A stretch of 64,000 nucleotides of DNA from Progne subis subis. Taxonomy: Eukaryota; Chordata; Aves; Passeriformes; Hirundinidae. Of the stretch, positions 33,151 through 44,137 are shown one piece after another (the first letter of the stretch is position 1; each line of letters opens with the position of its first letter). Under the pieces are notes generated by a model that saw only the letters and a list, made by a program, of their open reading frames with translations, made no database searches and was not told where the DNA came from. The stretch lies in NCBI GenBank assembly GCA_022316685.1, contig JAKJHU010000183.1, positions 372,001 through 436,000 of the forward strand, given 5' to 3'. The translations under genes were made by a program, and so were the position numbers.

Positions 33151-34798
33151 GCTCGGGTACCCAAACCCCATCACGGGTCTGCCGCGTGAGACTGTGGGCT
33201 GCCTTCATTTCAGCCTCAGAAGGGCAGGGCAAGAGGGAGCCCTGAGGAAAATCCACATTCCTTCTCATTACACTGATCACTGAATAGGCTTTAATAGATC
33301 AGGGAATGAAGAATTTGGTTAAGTCTAAATAACTGTTTTGAAATTCTTCAAAAATAGGTTGGTTTTTTTTTCTTTTTTTTCTCTATAGCAAGCATGCTAT
33401 GGAATAAAAAGGGAGACGACCCCATGTTTCCAAAAACTAAAACATAAAAAAGTCATCACAAAATCCACAGCTGCTCCCCATTTGCAATAAGCTGTTTAAA
33501 ACAAAATAAACCAATAATACATTTTGCTCCAAGAAATGTGCATTTGGAACTGGCAGCTTGCTTCCCTCATTCCTCTATCTCCAAACACTTTGAATGGAAG
33601 GAGGGAAAAAACCTTGAAGTGATACATGTGTGAGAAGCCTTGAGAACAATAGCTGCTCCCCAGTTGACTCCAGCACTGTTTTTAAACTCGAGGTTCCCTT
33701 GTTAGAGGAGCACAGCTGGAGCAGCACCAGCATCAGGCTCTGAGAACATCAGCAAAAGTCAGATCTCCACCGACAAATTCCTGGAAGTTTGCAGCCCAAA
33801 GAGCAAAACACCACAGATCCATGTGGGCAGGCTTAGTGGGATGGCATCATGGAGACCTCCCCTCCAAGAGCAAAATATCAGCAGGCTACTCCTCAGATCA
33901 GGAGGGGCAGGATCCTGCTTGGAGTCCAACATCACCATTGTGTTTTTAAACTGAATTTTACTCACAGTGAGTTGCAGTCGGTACAAAGGGGCTGCAGTAG
34001 GTTCGAATTAGCAGCTTAGTCCCTGGATGTGTCAAGCAGGGTAGGGGAAGCTGAGTGTTGCTATTTACAACCAGCTCACAGCTCTTGCCGCTCCTGAAAA
34101 TGAGGGGAAGAACTGGAGGGTGCATCCCGCACCGGGGGTGGCTCTGAGGGTCCCTTTTTCTAGCCTTTGGAAAATGAAGCTTCTCTTGACACCCACAGCT
34201 GCAAGTGTGCAGCTGTTTCCTCCGATTCTCTGGGCACGGAGCTGGCCCATGGGAAATAACGCCATGAAAGCTTTCTCTGAGTTTGAAAGCTCAGAGGTAC
34301 CTCTGAAGCACTGCCTTCAAATGAAGCCTTCACCAAGGGACGCCATCAGGAAGAGCGAGCAGCACTGTCCACTATCCTCACCCCAGGAGAAAACCAGAGA
34401 TGAGGAAGAAGCTGAGGGAGGACTAAGCCGTGCTGTTCAAAATCAGATCTTCGGTATCAAGGACTCAGAAAACCAGGTGAAGGAAGGTTTAAAAGGCTGC
34501 CAGAGACACACTTGTACCCCAGAAGGCCCACATTAATCTCCTTCCTGCATAGGACACACAAAGGAGATGTTTCACGGCATTCACAGCAGACCTTAACTGG
34601 GTTATGCATCAAATACCTCTCAGCTGTCACTGGATCCCAGTCCCTGATTCCCAGAGACCCCTGACAAACTCCCAGCCCTGCATTAAGGACACCGAGCTCA
34701 GCAGCAGGATCTCTCCATCCAGCACAACAATACCCCCCACTCCAAGATTTCCCCGAAGGCACATTGCTCTGAGTCACCTTTTCTCCAGCCTGATGTTC
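33151..34798. other. AT-richer unique stretch
   Basis: A T run with a C (33363-33380) and AT-rich sequence around 33400-33520 are present. No exon or named repeat was identified. A frame of about 138 codons near 34120-34536 is lysine/glutamate-rich but resembles nothing I recognise. Confidence 0.35.
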
Positions 34799-34925
34799 CC
34801 AGAACGGCTGGGGAAAGGGACCTTAAAATTCCAACCCCATGCCATGGAGTGGGACACCTCTCACTATTCCGGGTTGCTCCAAACCCCATCCAACCTGGCC
34901 TTGGATACTTCCAGGGATGGGGCAA
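34799..34925 (-). mobile_element. CR1 LINE 3' fragment (minus)
   Basis: CAGAACGGCTGGGGAAAGGG, CACTATTCCGGGTTGCTCCA and GGCCTTGGATACTTCCAGGG are in antisense CR1 order. Confidence 0.88.
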
Positions 34926-35740
34926 AGAATAGGGGAGCACAGGAGACTTCCCAGAAAGTTTAAGGTAAGAGGAAGCATCCGGGTTCCCCACTGAGTGCAG
35001 GGATGCTAACACAGGTGTCCAGGAAGACTTTCATCCCAGATGTTTTGGATCTGGGTCTTGTGTTGGTCCAGTCAGAGAGCCCGGCTTGGCATCTGCCACT
35101 CTTCTGCTGCTTGTCACGGCCAAGTGGAAGCCTTTGATATTTAGAGTAGGGATAAAGCGGTCCATCAGCATTCCTGCACAATGACAGAGGGGAGCTCTGC
35201 CTCCCAGCCTCTCCGCAGGCTCTCAGAGCCAATGGTTTGCAAACAGCCTGCTGACAACACACAGGGTATTAAGAGTCAAATAAGAGTTTATTAAGAGAGG
35301 ATGCACAAGAGGTACTGGCCTGGATCCAGCTGTTGCACCCTTCTGGGCGCAACAAGTCAGCTGGAGCTTTCAGAACCTTCCACAGGGAGACCAGAAACTC
35401 CAAACAGGAGGCTTTGGTGTCTCACAAAACCCCTCTCCCTGCCAGCTGTGTCCCAGTCCCCTAAGCACACCCCATGCACAAAAGCTCATTGCAGCCTGGG
35501 GTCATTCTAAAGGGGCCACCAGAGACCTGAACTGGCAGAAGACAAGTTGTGAGTAATACAAATCGGCTGCCAGAACGAGGCTGTAAATCACCTGAGAGCT
35601 CTGATGGAGCCCAAACAGGAAAATCGTTTGGTTTTTGCTGCTCGGGTTGGATCAAAAGCATTCAAAGTGGCAAATGCAATATCTGAAGGGAGCTTCAGAA
35701 GAAACCCTTGGCACTGCAAGGATTTCAGATCTCTCAGGCA
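34926..35740. other. Unique stretch, possible LTR remnant
   Basis: GAGTTTATTAAGAGAGG (35284-35300) would be an AATAAA signal on the minus strand and the context faintly recalls an LTR end, but no matching termini or duplication could be found. No gene is supported. Confidence 0.3.
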
Positions 35741-35930
35741 GAAATTCTTTCGTGCAGAGGTTGCTCAGAGAAGCTGTGGCTGCCCCTGGATCCCCGCAAG
35801 TGTCCCAGGCCAGGTTGGCCACTGGGTATTGGAGCAGCTGGGGATAGTGGAAGGCGTCCCTGCCCGTGGGACGGGGTGGCTCAGGATGAACTTTGAGGTC
35901 CCTTCAAACCCCAGCCATTCTGTGATTCTC
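35741..35930 (+). mobile_element. CR1 LINE 3' end (plus)
   Basis: GAAATTCTTTCGTGCAGAGG leads to TTGCTCAGAGAAGCTGTGGC and ends GCCATTCTGTGATTCTCTC, preserving one terminal octamer unit. Confidence 0.92.
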
Positions 35931-36181
35931 TCATTTGGGTGGGGTTTGATTCTGGACACGGTCTGCATGAAATGCTCCTCTTGTTTCTGCTGCTGCAGCA
36001 GAGCTCTAACACCTGGAGAGGACTATGTTCCCTCCCTGATGTCCTGTGCAGCACCTGGCACAGGGCTTTCCCTAAACTGGAGAACCTTCAGCTTGGAGCT
36101 GTTCTGGAGACCCTGGGGCAGGGTGCTGCCTCTGCTGATGGAGAAGATGACATGAAGAGGCTCAGAGCTGACTTTAGGTAC

Positions 36182-36195
36182 CACAGGTACCTGTG
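36182..36195. other. 14-bp perfect palindrome
   Basis: CACAGGTACCTGTG is fully self-complementary and holds two CAGGTA/TACCTG cores (ZEB/SNAIL-type E2 boxes, CAGGTR) in inverted array. A third GGTACC precedes it at 36177-36182. It directly abuts the hairpin that follows. Confidence 0.6.
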
Positions 36196-36238
36196 CCCTG
36201 TCACCCTAACCCTGCTGGAAGGGCTTAGGGTGACAGGG
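36196..36238. other. 43-nt hairpin with 18-bp stem
   Basis: CCCTGTCACCCTAA (36196-36209) pairs exactly with TTAGGGTGACAGGG (36225-36238). CCCT (36210-36213) pairs with AGGG (36220-36223), leaving one bulged C and a 6-nt loop. It contains CCCTAACCCT and TTAGGG, which resemble two telomere units facing each other. It is shorter than a typical pre-microRNA. No known RNA family is recognised. Confidence 0.6.
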
Positions 36239-36899
36239 ATCCCTGGAGCTCTGCTTCCAGCGAGAGCAAGAACCATTTTCATCTGACATCCCAGCAAAGC
36301 TGCTTTCACAGGAAGCCTCGCCAGACCTTCTGCAATATTTCCTCCAGCCAGGCCTGTCCCCTGCCTTCCCCAGGAAGGAACATTTTGTTCGAAGACAGCT
36401 AATGACCCATTTACATTTGCCTGTAAAACGATGTTGGATTGTTTGTACCTCCCCTCCCGCCTCTCAGCTGCTGCTGGCCTGCAGTCTGTCAGGGCTAATT
36501 ACGTTGGCTTTTCCACCGAGGGAGTTTTCCCTCTTCCCATGTGTTTTCTGTTCAGGGCATAGCACAGTTTCAACAGGTTTTTGAAGCTGTTGTTGTTGTT
36601 CCTGACAAGAGCTGCTGTTATGAAACTCATCCTCACGGCCCCAGCCAAGGCAGAACCAGCTCCCTCTGACACAGGAGCAAATTGAGACCATTTGGTACTG
36701 AGGGCGCTGGACATCTTATTCCATCTGCAGGGGAGCCGTGAGAAGGGCTGAGCTTCTCCTCCCTCCCCTTCCCTTTCAGTACACTCATTTATCCCTGCCG
36801 AAATGCACTGCTTCCCTTCCAGTCTTCCCTCTTCCCTAATTCTATCCACGTGCTGCCAGGCACGGACGTGGAAAATCACCTGCCTGTCGCTCCCAACAG
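36239..36899. other. Unique stretch, no gene seen
   Basis: TTGTTGTTGTT (36590-36600) is the only repeat. No exon was recognised, although minus-strand frames are open. Confidence 0.3.
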
Positions 36900-37430
36900 A
36901 TACCTGCGACAACCCCTGAGCCCTGGGATTGTCAACGCTGTCCCTCGCACCCTTTTGCCGGGAGCGAAGCTCTTGGCATGGAAGAGCCGCCCAGGCCGAG
37001 CCCCGGAGGCGGCGCGGGGCAGGGACGCGGTGCAGGATCCAGGGAGGTGCTGATGGAGCCGAGTTCTGCAGGAGAGCAGCCTGGGCAGGAGCTGCACGGC
37101 CCCTGCCAGTGGGACCCTCTCCCTGATGATGGCTGAGGCCACGGCGGGCAGGCGGGCGCTGCCCCGTGCCCCCACACCGCGCCCCAGCCTGGCAGCGGCG
37201 CATCTGTCAGCGAGAGGGGCCAGCAGCAGCCCGGGAAGGGGAAGAGCTGGAGCACAGCCGAGTTCCCGGCAGCCCTCCCAGGGTTCAGGCACCCAGGTGG
37301 ATTCCACCTGCCGCGGACGGAAGGGACGCTCGGTGCCGGCTGGAGGGAGGTGACCGAACAAAGCACCCCACGGGCTGCAGAAGGGTGACGGGGTCGGTCG
37401 GTGGAGCTGCCTCGCTACCCGGGCACAAGG
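36900..37430. promoter_or_regulatory. CpG-rich interval
   Basis: CpG is frequent throughout, with CCGGAGGCGGCGCGGGGC and CGGCGGGCAGGCGGGCG segments. All six frames are relatively open, as expected from composition. The profile fits a CpG island or GC-rich enhancer, but no transcription unit is visible. Confidence 0.45.
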
Positions 37431-37941
37431 GACGGCAGCACGGTCTCCCCTCCACCTCCTGCCATCTGAGACATCTCAGGGCACTGGCTGCCCCAGAAGA
37501 GAGGTCGCTCCCTGTGGGATTCCCTCACAGCCAGCTTGGATCACAGCGGCTTTGCCCAGCCCTGCGCATTACAGAGCTCCGAGCTGCTGCCTGAGAGCTG
37601 GACACCACAGACTGACCCTGAGCAGCCCTTGCAGCCCAAAGGAGAGCAGGCACTGCTTTGGTTGAGGGTCTCCTCAAGACCCTGTTTTACCACACACGCC
37701 ATCCTGGCGGTGTGAGGAATGAAGAGCCGTCCACTCAGGCAATGGGAGTAGCAGTACCTTCACACCTCCTGTCCCTGCCTGGAGAAGACACCAGCACAAA
37801 GGTTGGGTTGTAAATCATTTTCACACGTTAATCCAATTGGTTTTGTCGGGGAAGAAGGGAAATAAGGGAGCATGTGGTCATGTCTTTAAACACTGCATGA
37901 TGGCTTCGGATTGAAAGGGAGTAACTTAAATTGGGTTTTTT

Positions 37942-38019
37942 GAAAGGAATTGTCCCCTGTGAGAATGGTAAGGCACTGGCAGCACCCAGAGAAGCTGTGA
38001 CTGTCCCTGGACCCCTGGA
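37942..38019 (+). mobile_element. CR1 LINE, 5' part of interrupted copy (plus)
   Basis: GAAAGGAATTGTCCCCTGTG, GGTAAGGCACTGGCAGCACC and CAGAGAAGCTGTGACTGTCC end at CCCCTGGA. The same element resumes with AGTGTCCAAGACCAGG at 38226, so the sequence between is an insertion. Confidence 0.9.
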
Positions 38020-38225
38020 GGTTGGATAGATATAATATAGGTTGGATATTAGGAAAAAGATTTTCATGGAAAGAGTGATAAAATACTGGAATAGTCTGCC
38101 CATCCCTGGGCATGTTTAAAAAAAGACTGGATGTGGCACTCGATGCCATGACCTAGTTGAGGTGTCACAGCATGGGTTGGACTCGATGATCTTGAAGGTC
38201 TCTTCCAACCTAGGGAAAAAAAAAA
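38020..38225 (+). mobile_element. Nested CR1 of an older-type subfamily (plus)
   Basis: GGTTGGATATTAGGAAAAAG, TGATAAAATACTGGAATAGT, TGCCCATCCCTGGGCATGTT and GGTTGGACTCGATGATCTTG, ending TCTTCCAACCTAGGG, form a 5'-truncated CR1. It splits another CR1 between CTGGA and AGTGTCC. It ends in an A run (38216-38225) rather than the normal CR1 octamer repeat. The phrase GGTTGGATA occurs twice at the left end (38020, 38040). Confidence 0.85.
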
Positions 38226-38352
38226 GTGTCCAAGACCAGGTTGGACATCGGGGCTTGGAGCAGCCTGGGACAGTGGAAGGTGAGACTGCCCATGGCAGGG
38301 GTGGAACAAGATGAGCTTTGAAGTCACTCCCAACCCAAACCATTCTGTGGTT
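38226..38352 (+). mobile_element. CR1 LINE, 3' part of interrupted copy (plus)
   Basis: It resumes the outer CR1 and finishes ACTCCCAACCCAAACCATTC, TGTGG. Confidence 0.92.
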
Positions 38353-38481
38353 CCTTGTTTCTGTGGTAAAGGAGCTCCAGGAGCCCTTCCTTTTCAGGCA
38401 GGATCTGGATCTGCCTGTCCCTGCCTCCTGCCACAGGCGGGAGCAGCTCTCCCTGGACAAAGTTCTCCGAGGATGCCCACT
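38353..38481 (+). repeat. Local duplication, copy A flank
   Basis: This 129-bp non-CR1 flank matches 40853-40980. The central 50 bp, around TTCCTTTTCAGGCAGGATCT, are almost identical between the copies, with several differences on each side. Both flanks follow a CR1 copy with the same 5' truncation region. Confidence 0.75.
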
Positions 38482-39387
38482 AGCACAGCTGCCCTGCTCT
38501 CCCTCAGCCAGGCATTTCAGTGAAAGGCTCGTTAAGGAGGAGGCAGGGTTAAGTGACAAAGCAATCAGGCTTATCAAGGTCCAGCTCCGAGCTTGGGAGG
38601 GAATGCAGCCTCTGAGCACATGCCAATATCGTTAATGCCTTTTGGGGCTGCATCTGAGACTGGGTTTGTTTTGGCAGCTGCAAAGGCTGATATAAAAACC
38701 TATCCTTGGTGCACAGGCTGGTGGAGAGAGCCAAGGCTGCTGAGCAGGGCAGCACAGGGATGCTGCAGTAGCAGAGCCCAAACCTCACCTGGCAGGAATC
38801 CACCTGGCTCCAGCCAATCCATTCACACCAATGGAGCAGCTGGACCCAGCGTTAGTTTGGTTTGTTTGTTTGTTTGACATCGCCTTGGGGCTTCTCCTAC
38901 TGAATCTCCAGCGTGGTGGGGTTTAGATGCCACAGTGCAGCATGGCTGTCATCAAACCACACCCTGCAGCAGTTCAGCAAGCTGTGATGGGCTGTCCCAG
39001 AGCCAGACCTTCCTTGTTGCATCAGGATGGCTTCCCCAGCTCAGATACCCCCAAAACTCAGGAGGGATCAGCCAGTTCAAACAGTTCCAAGAGAGAAAAC
39101 TGGGAAAAAAGAGGTCTCTGTCAACAACCATGCAAGTTTCTCCCCCTCTCCTGGTATACTTCTGCCACAAAAACATGGTTTTAGAGGGCTAAAAAGCAGA
39201 ACAAAGTGGGTTTGTCTCCTGGTTCATGGGCAGTGGGTGACAGTGACTCCTTGATTGATCAGTACAATGAGAGATTTGGGCTGATAAGCAAATCTGAAGC
39301 ACATTTGCATCCTGCAGGCCAGAGAGGAATGGCTTCAGCCCATGAGCCATCAGCGATGGCATCCCAGAAGTATTATCCTCAGGAGGA
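38482..39387. other. Unique stretch, no gene seen
   Basis: A short TTTGTTTGTTTGTTTG run (38859-38875) is present. No exon or further repeat was recognised. Confidence 0.35.
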
Positions 39388-39605
39388 TAATGGATCACAG
39401 GATGCTTTGCATTGGAAGGAACCTGAACCTTCCCTGATAACCACTTGAGGTCATTTCCTCTCACCCTGTCCCTGTTCCCTGGGAGCAGAGCCGGACCCCC
39501 CTGGCTGTCCCCTCTTGTCAGGGAGTCGTGCAGAGCCAGAAGATCTCCCCTGAGCCTCCTTTTCTCCAGGCTGAGCCCCTTTCCCAGCCGCTCCCCGTCA
39601 GCTTT
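39388..39605 (-). mobile_element. CR1 LINE fragment with internal deletion (minus)
   Basis: The antisense tail ATGGATCACAGGATGCTTTG, CATTGGAAGGAACCTGAACC passes directly to the more distal block GAGGTCATTTCCTCTCACCC, TCAGGGAGTCGTGCAGAGCC, CTCCTTTTCTCCAGGCTGAG. Roughly 150 bp that normally lie between are missing. The distal block closely matches the CR1 at 43.26-43.4 kb. Confidence 0.8.
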
Positions 39606-40663
39606 GAGCATCTCGGGGTTTCTTATTTCGGCGGTGGAGCTGAGATCGCACCCACCGTGCCGCTCTCTCCGCACTCACCCCACTTTTCCTCCTGCCGCCC
39701 CCACTTCAGTCCACATTTTTCACATTTCTGGGGATTGTTTTTCACCTCCCAGCGCTTTCTGGAGCGTGCCCAACAGAAATAAACACAGCCTGGCCATCGC
39801 TGGTGGGGCGAGGGGCGGGGGATTTTGCTCTCGGTAAATTTAGCCCCTCACTGACAGATTTATCTTCCTTAATCAGGACCAAGCCTAGTTAGCGAGGTTT
39901 GTTTTTGTAGACGGCACTTCCCCAAAGTCAGCGCGCACTCACCTCCCCCTCGCTCCCTCCCCAATTACATAAATGCTTTTAGTTAAGAGCTAATTTCCTG
40001 GAGCGTGTGCCAGCGCTCCCTCCAAGCAAACAAAGCAGAAAGCGACACTGAAAAGAGTCTGCGTTTGGCATTGGAAAGGAAGATTATCCTCAGGAAAAGG
40101 TGAGGAATGAGGTGGCAAAGGGTCTCTTTCCCGTTTCTCCTCCTTCATTTGCACACGGGAGATCAAGCACAGGTGGGGAGCACCTTTCTCTGGCAGACGG
40201 AGGTTTGGCCAGAAACTCAAACGCACCTCTCATTCAGCAGGAGAGCCTGCAGATCCATCAGCTGCTCAGTTTCCATCCGGGCTGCCCGCTCCCGTCCTTT
40301 CCTCACCCCACATCCCCAGGCTGGCACCGAAGCATCCCGTCCTGCCGCAGCGTGGGGCAGCGCGGGGCCTGAGCCAGGTTTGGCTCCACCGTCCTCTCCT
40401 GGGAACTGTTTGGAGGCTGTGTGGCTGGAGGGACTTTGTGGACATCTTCCCTGATGGGGCTCCTCCTCTGTATCTGTCCACGGTCTTGCTTTCCCCTTTC
40501 CTTTTCCATGCCACCACGCCATTTAATTAGGAACATTCCTAGCGCGTGTGCCAGCCTGGAATGTGTTTTAATGACCATTTCTTTCCTTCTGTTTCAGCTT
40601 AAACAATCGTTTTTACTGATCTCATGCGCTTTCCCAGCAATTAAGAGCCACAATGAATTTTGA
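39606..40663. other. Unique stretch, mixed composition
   Basis: AT-rich segments with TTTATCTTCCTTAATCAGG (39861-39879) and AATTACATAAATGCTTTTAG (39963-39982) could be conserved non-coding DNA. GC-rich sequence follows to 40500. No exon is supported. Confidence 0.3.
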
Positions 40664-40852
40664 GAAGGAGTTCTGCCGTGTGAGGGTGCCCAGAGCAGCT
40701 CTGGCTGCCCCTGGATCCCTGCAAGTGTCCAGGGCCAGGTTGGACATTGGGGCTTGGAGCAGCCTGGGATAGTGGAAGGTGTTCCTGCCCAGGGCAGGGG
40801 TGGAATGAGACAAGCTTTAAAGTCCTTCCCAATCCAAACCATTCGGTGGTTC
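40664..40852 (+). mobile_element. CR1 LINE 3' end, duplicated copy B (plus)
   Basis: It starts GAAGGAGTTCTGCCGTGTGA at nearly the same 5' truncation point as the copy at 37942. It runs uninterrupted through CCTGGATCCCTGCAAGTGTC to CCCAATCCAAACCATTCGGT. A deletion of about 17 bp relative to copy A lies after GTGTGAG. Confidence 0.92.
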
Positions 40853-40980
40853 CATGTTGCTATGACAGATGAGCCCCAGGAGTCCTTCCTTTTCAGGCAG
40901 GATCTGGATCTGCCTGTCCCTGCCTCCTCCCATGGATGGGAGCAGCTTTCCCTGGACCAAGCTCTCAAAGGATGTCCACT
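40853..40980 (+). repeat. Local duplication, copy B flank
   Basis: This is the partner of 38353-38481. It shares GGTTCC at the CR1 junction, the near-identical 50-bp core, and GGGAGCAGCTTTCCCTGGAC and GGATGTCCACT near the right end. Confidence 0.75.
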
Positions 40981-43014
40981 CACAGCTCCAGCAGCTCGGG
41001 ATAAACCCCACATATCCCAGGGCATGGACAAATTTCACTGGAGTTGGGTTTCCATCATAGCACCAGGAACACTTTCCCCCCATTGGTGCAATAAGGATGA
41101 ATCCTTCTGTCCCCTCGTAGTTAAACCAGCCCTGAGGCACTGCTGAAGCATCGAGAGCTGAGCTAGGCAGAACGGAGAGAAATTCCCTCTGCTAAGAGAA
41201 ATTACAGGAGAGGGAGGCAGCAAGGCAGAGGGGAGAGGTGCAATGCCACATTTTGTGGATTAGCACAGGCTGAGATGGAGTCCTGACCCCATGACACCAC
41301 TGATCTACTTCTCCCCCACCTGGACACAGGTCCTGTGCTCCAGAGGGTGAGCTGGGAAAATAAATTTCAGTTTCTTTGTTGGTTTTGGTTTGGGGTTTTT
41401 TTGTGGATTTCTTTTTTTTCCCTTCAGATGAAATTTCCCCTCATTTCCCCTCGAAAAGGGAGCACACGTGGGACTATTTTTACCCAGGTTTATTTTTAGC
41501 TCCTCTTGCCTCCATTGCCTCTCACACGGCTGCATGGGGAGGGATGGCAGCGGCTCCAAGGACGCATTCTCCCTCTGCAGCACAGCAGGGCTGGGGGCAA
41601 ACACGGCGGCAGTAATTACAGCACAGCCCTGTTAATCAATGCCTCGCTCAGAGTGCAGCCAGCCAGCCCCCATCCAACACTGCTGCCCCTGCTGCCCCCA
41701 CCCAAACACATCCCCATCCCACTGGCACAGCCCCAAGGGACCCAGTTCGTGCTGTCCCTCTCCCTGCTGGACCCACAGCTTGGCCACGGCAAGGCAAGTC
41801 AGGGGCTGGAGCAGGCTGAAATCCCTGGGAGCTGGGGGGGAGCCAAACCCTGGCCACAGCCACAGCCACAGGCAGGGCAGGAGCTGGGGCACTGCATGGC
41901 CCCTCTGGGACAGAGGTTTCTGTGCCTGGCCCTGCCTTCCAAGTGAAGCCTGGCAGGCAGGCAGCTGGGAAAAGGGGGCTGGGATGCTCAGGAGCCGCTG
42001 TGACCAGGGAGAAGGCTGCGGGTGCTGACCCAGAGGAGGGTGCACAACGCTGGATGCGTTTGGTTGGGATGAGAAACTGTACAAAGGTCTGGGTTTCACC
42101 CTTTCGGGGAATTCCAACACAGCCCAGGCCTTGGTGTTTTTTCCCAGAGGGAAATCCCTGCTGCCCCAGCAGCATGACTAACCTGTCCCATGGCCTGTGG
42201 GCTCCATACAGCAGCGGCCAGCCTGGGAGCAGCACTGGGGCTGGGGACGTGGAGGGCAAAGGGGAGGTGCAGGAAGCTGGATCCTGCTCAGGAGACACTT
42301 GTGTCCCACAGCTGACTCTCTCTCTCTGCCACCAGCTTCCAGAGCATCTTCCCAAGGCCTCTGCTGACTTCCAGAAGGAAAAGCACGGCGTCCCCATGGC
42401 ACCAGCCCTCTCCATCCTGGATCACAGTGTGCCACGGTGCCCATGGTGCCACACTGCTTGTGCCAGGCTGCAGCATGCACTGGCAGGTCCTCCATTACCA
42501 TGGCAATGCCACCAAGGTTCACATCTTTTCCTGAATCCCAATTTACCCTGTTGCTTTATTTCCTCTCCACTCTCCATGCCTCAGGAATGGTGAGGACGCA
42601 GCTCTGCCATCAGGGCTGTGGTCACATTGCATGAAGTCCTTGCACAGGAGTAACAGGCTTGGATCTTCTGTCAGCACAGAGAGAAAGCTGGAATCAGAGA
42701 GCAGATAAATCCTCTGCTGTCTCTTCTCGTTAGACTTAGTCACAGGGAAAAACCCAAAAGGCCTGAAACGTTTCTGTTAAGGGACAGGGATTTTTTTCTT
42801 TTTTTCCTGGTTGCTATTTTCAAAGAAAAGCCCCCCGTGCAGAGGGGGACAGCTGTGGGTGCAGATCCTTGTCAATGACGGTCCCCCCACCCACATGGCC
42901 CTGCCCTGGGCATCCATCCCATCCCGGCGCCCAGCACCAGCCACCTGGGCAAACAGGAACCTCCCTTGGAACATCTCCTTGGGGCCATGGTCCCTTTCCA
43001 TCTAGTGTGCTGTT
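40981..43014. other. Unique stretch, no gene seen
   Basis: T-rich patches (41377-41420) and C/A-rich DNA (41640-41900) are present. The frames on both strands are long here because AT content is low. None resembles a known protein. Confidence 0.35.
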
Positions 43015-43410
43015 TCACGGAATCACAGATCATGAGGGCTGCAAAAGACCCCCAAGATCCTTGAGCCCAACCCCAGCATCGCCAAGGCCACCAATGAACC
43101 GTGTCCCCAAGTGCCACAGCTACATCTCTTTCAAACACTTCCAGGGATGGGGACTCCACCACTGCCCTGGGCCACCTGGTCCAATGCCTAACCACCCTTT
43201 TGGTGAAGGAATTTTTCCCTAATCCTAAAACTAAACCTCCCCTGGGCCAGCCTGAGGCCGTTCCCTCTCCTGTCGCTGTTCCCTGGGAGCAGCGCCTGAC
43301 AGCCCCCACCTCCCTGGCGGTCCCCTCCTGTCAGGGAGTCGTGCAGAGCCAGAAGGTCCCTCCTGAGCCTCCTTTCCTCCTGGTGGCCTCCATCCAGCTT
43401 CTCCATAGCA
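43015..43410 (-). mobile_element. Longest CR1 LINE fragment (minus)
   Basis: About 395 bp in continuous antisense order: TCACGGAATCACAGATCATG, CACTTCCAGGGATGGGGACT, GGTGAAGGAATTTTTCCCTA, CAGGGAGTCGTGCAGAGCCA and CCTGAGCCTCCTTTCCTCC. It includes the region upstream of the usual tail and still lacks all coding sequence. Confidence 0.93.
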
Positions 43411-43639
43411 ACATCCAGACATTCAATATAGATTCCCAAAACTGCCTTTGCTAAATGCCACCTCTCCCTACTACAGAGCAGCATTTTCAGGGAAAATCCC
43501 AGCTTGACCCCAGCCAGGGGGGTTCATCATGCAACGACAGTACCTCACCTGTAGCTGGTAATTCCAGGCTCTTTCCCACACTGACATTGTGTCTCTCACG
43601 CACCCGACCCCTTTTAGCCTGTGGTGTGATAGGACAGGA

Positions 43640-43777
43640 AAGAGAGACCTAAAGGGATTCCAGGAGAGCTGGACAGGGACTTTGGACAAGGCATGGAGTG
43701 ACAGGAAAAGGGGCGATGGCCTCCAACTGCCAGAGGGCAGGGTTAGATGGGATAATGGGAAGCAATTCCTCCCTGAA
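43640..43777 (+). mobile_element. CR1 LINE internal fragment lacking its tail (plus)
   Basis: CAGGAGAGCTGGACAGGGAC, GGCATGGAGTGACAGGAAAA, CTGCCAGAGGGCAGGGTTAG and ATGGGATAATGGGAAGCAAT are consecutive internal CR1 segments. The element stops at CTCCCTGA, so about 200 bp of 3' end are absent. Confidence 0.85.
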
Positions 43778-44096
43778 CTAAACAGAAAGCTCAGTCACTT
43801 GGAGCAATCCTTTATCCAAGCAATGATCCCCGTGGAATTGAGGAGCTGGGGCTTGGATTGCCATCCTGCCCTGCTCAGGGCTTTTTCTCCTCACCATCCT
43901 TGATTTACAGGAGCTGGTACTTGGCTGAGCATGCTGATGAGCTGATGTTGGGACACGGTTCCAGGAAAGGCAAATCCATTTATCAAAGTGCTTATGGTTC
44001 CCAGTTCAAGGCAGGGTGAAGCACCAATAAATATCGAACAAAGCAAGGGAATCAGACTCCAAAGTAGCTTCGTAAATAAAAGGCTATTAAAATACA

Positions 44097-44137
<41 letters not shown>

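Noticed and set aside
35262..35545. Possible minus-strand LTR with TTTATT (AATAAA) near 35289
   Set aside because: No terminal inverted repeats or target duplication could be found and the similarity is impressionistic.
38311..38523. Frame conserved in part with one at 40754-41146
   Set aside because: The similarity comes from a duplicated block and is visible in more than one frame and on both strands, so it does not indicate protein selection.
41749..41773. Possible REST/NRSF site
   Set aside because: Only the left half (GTGCTGTCC) matches. The right half is absent.
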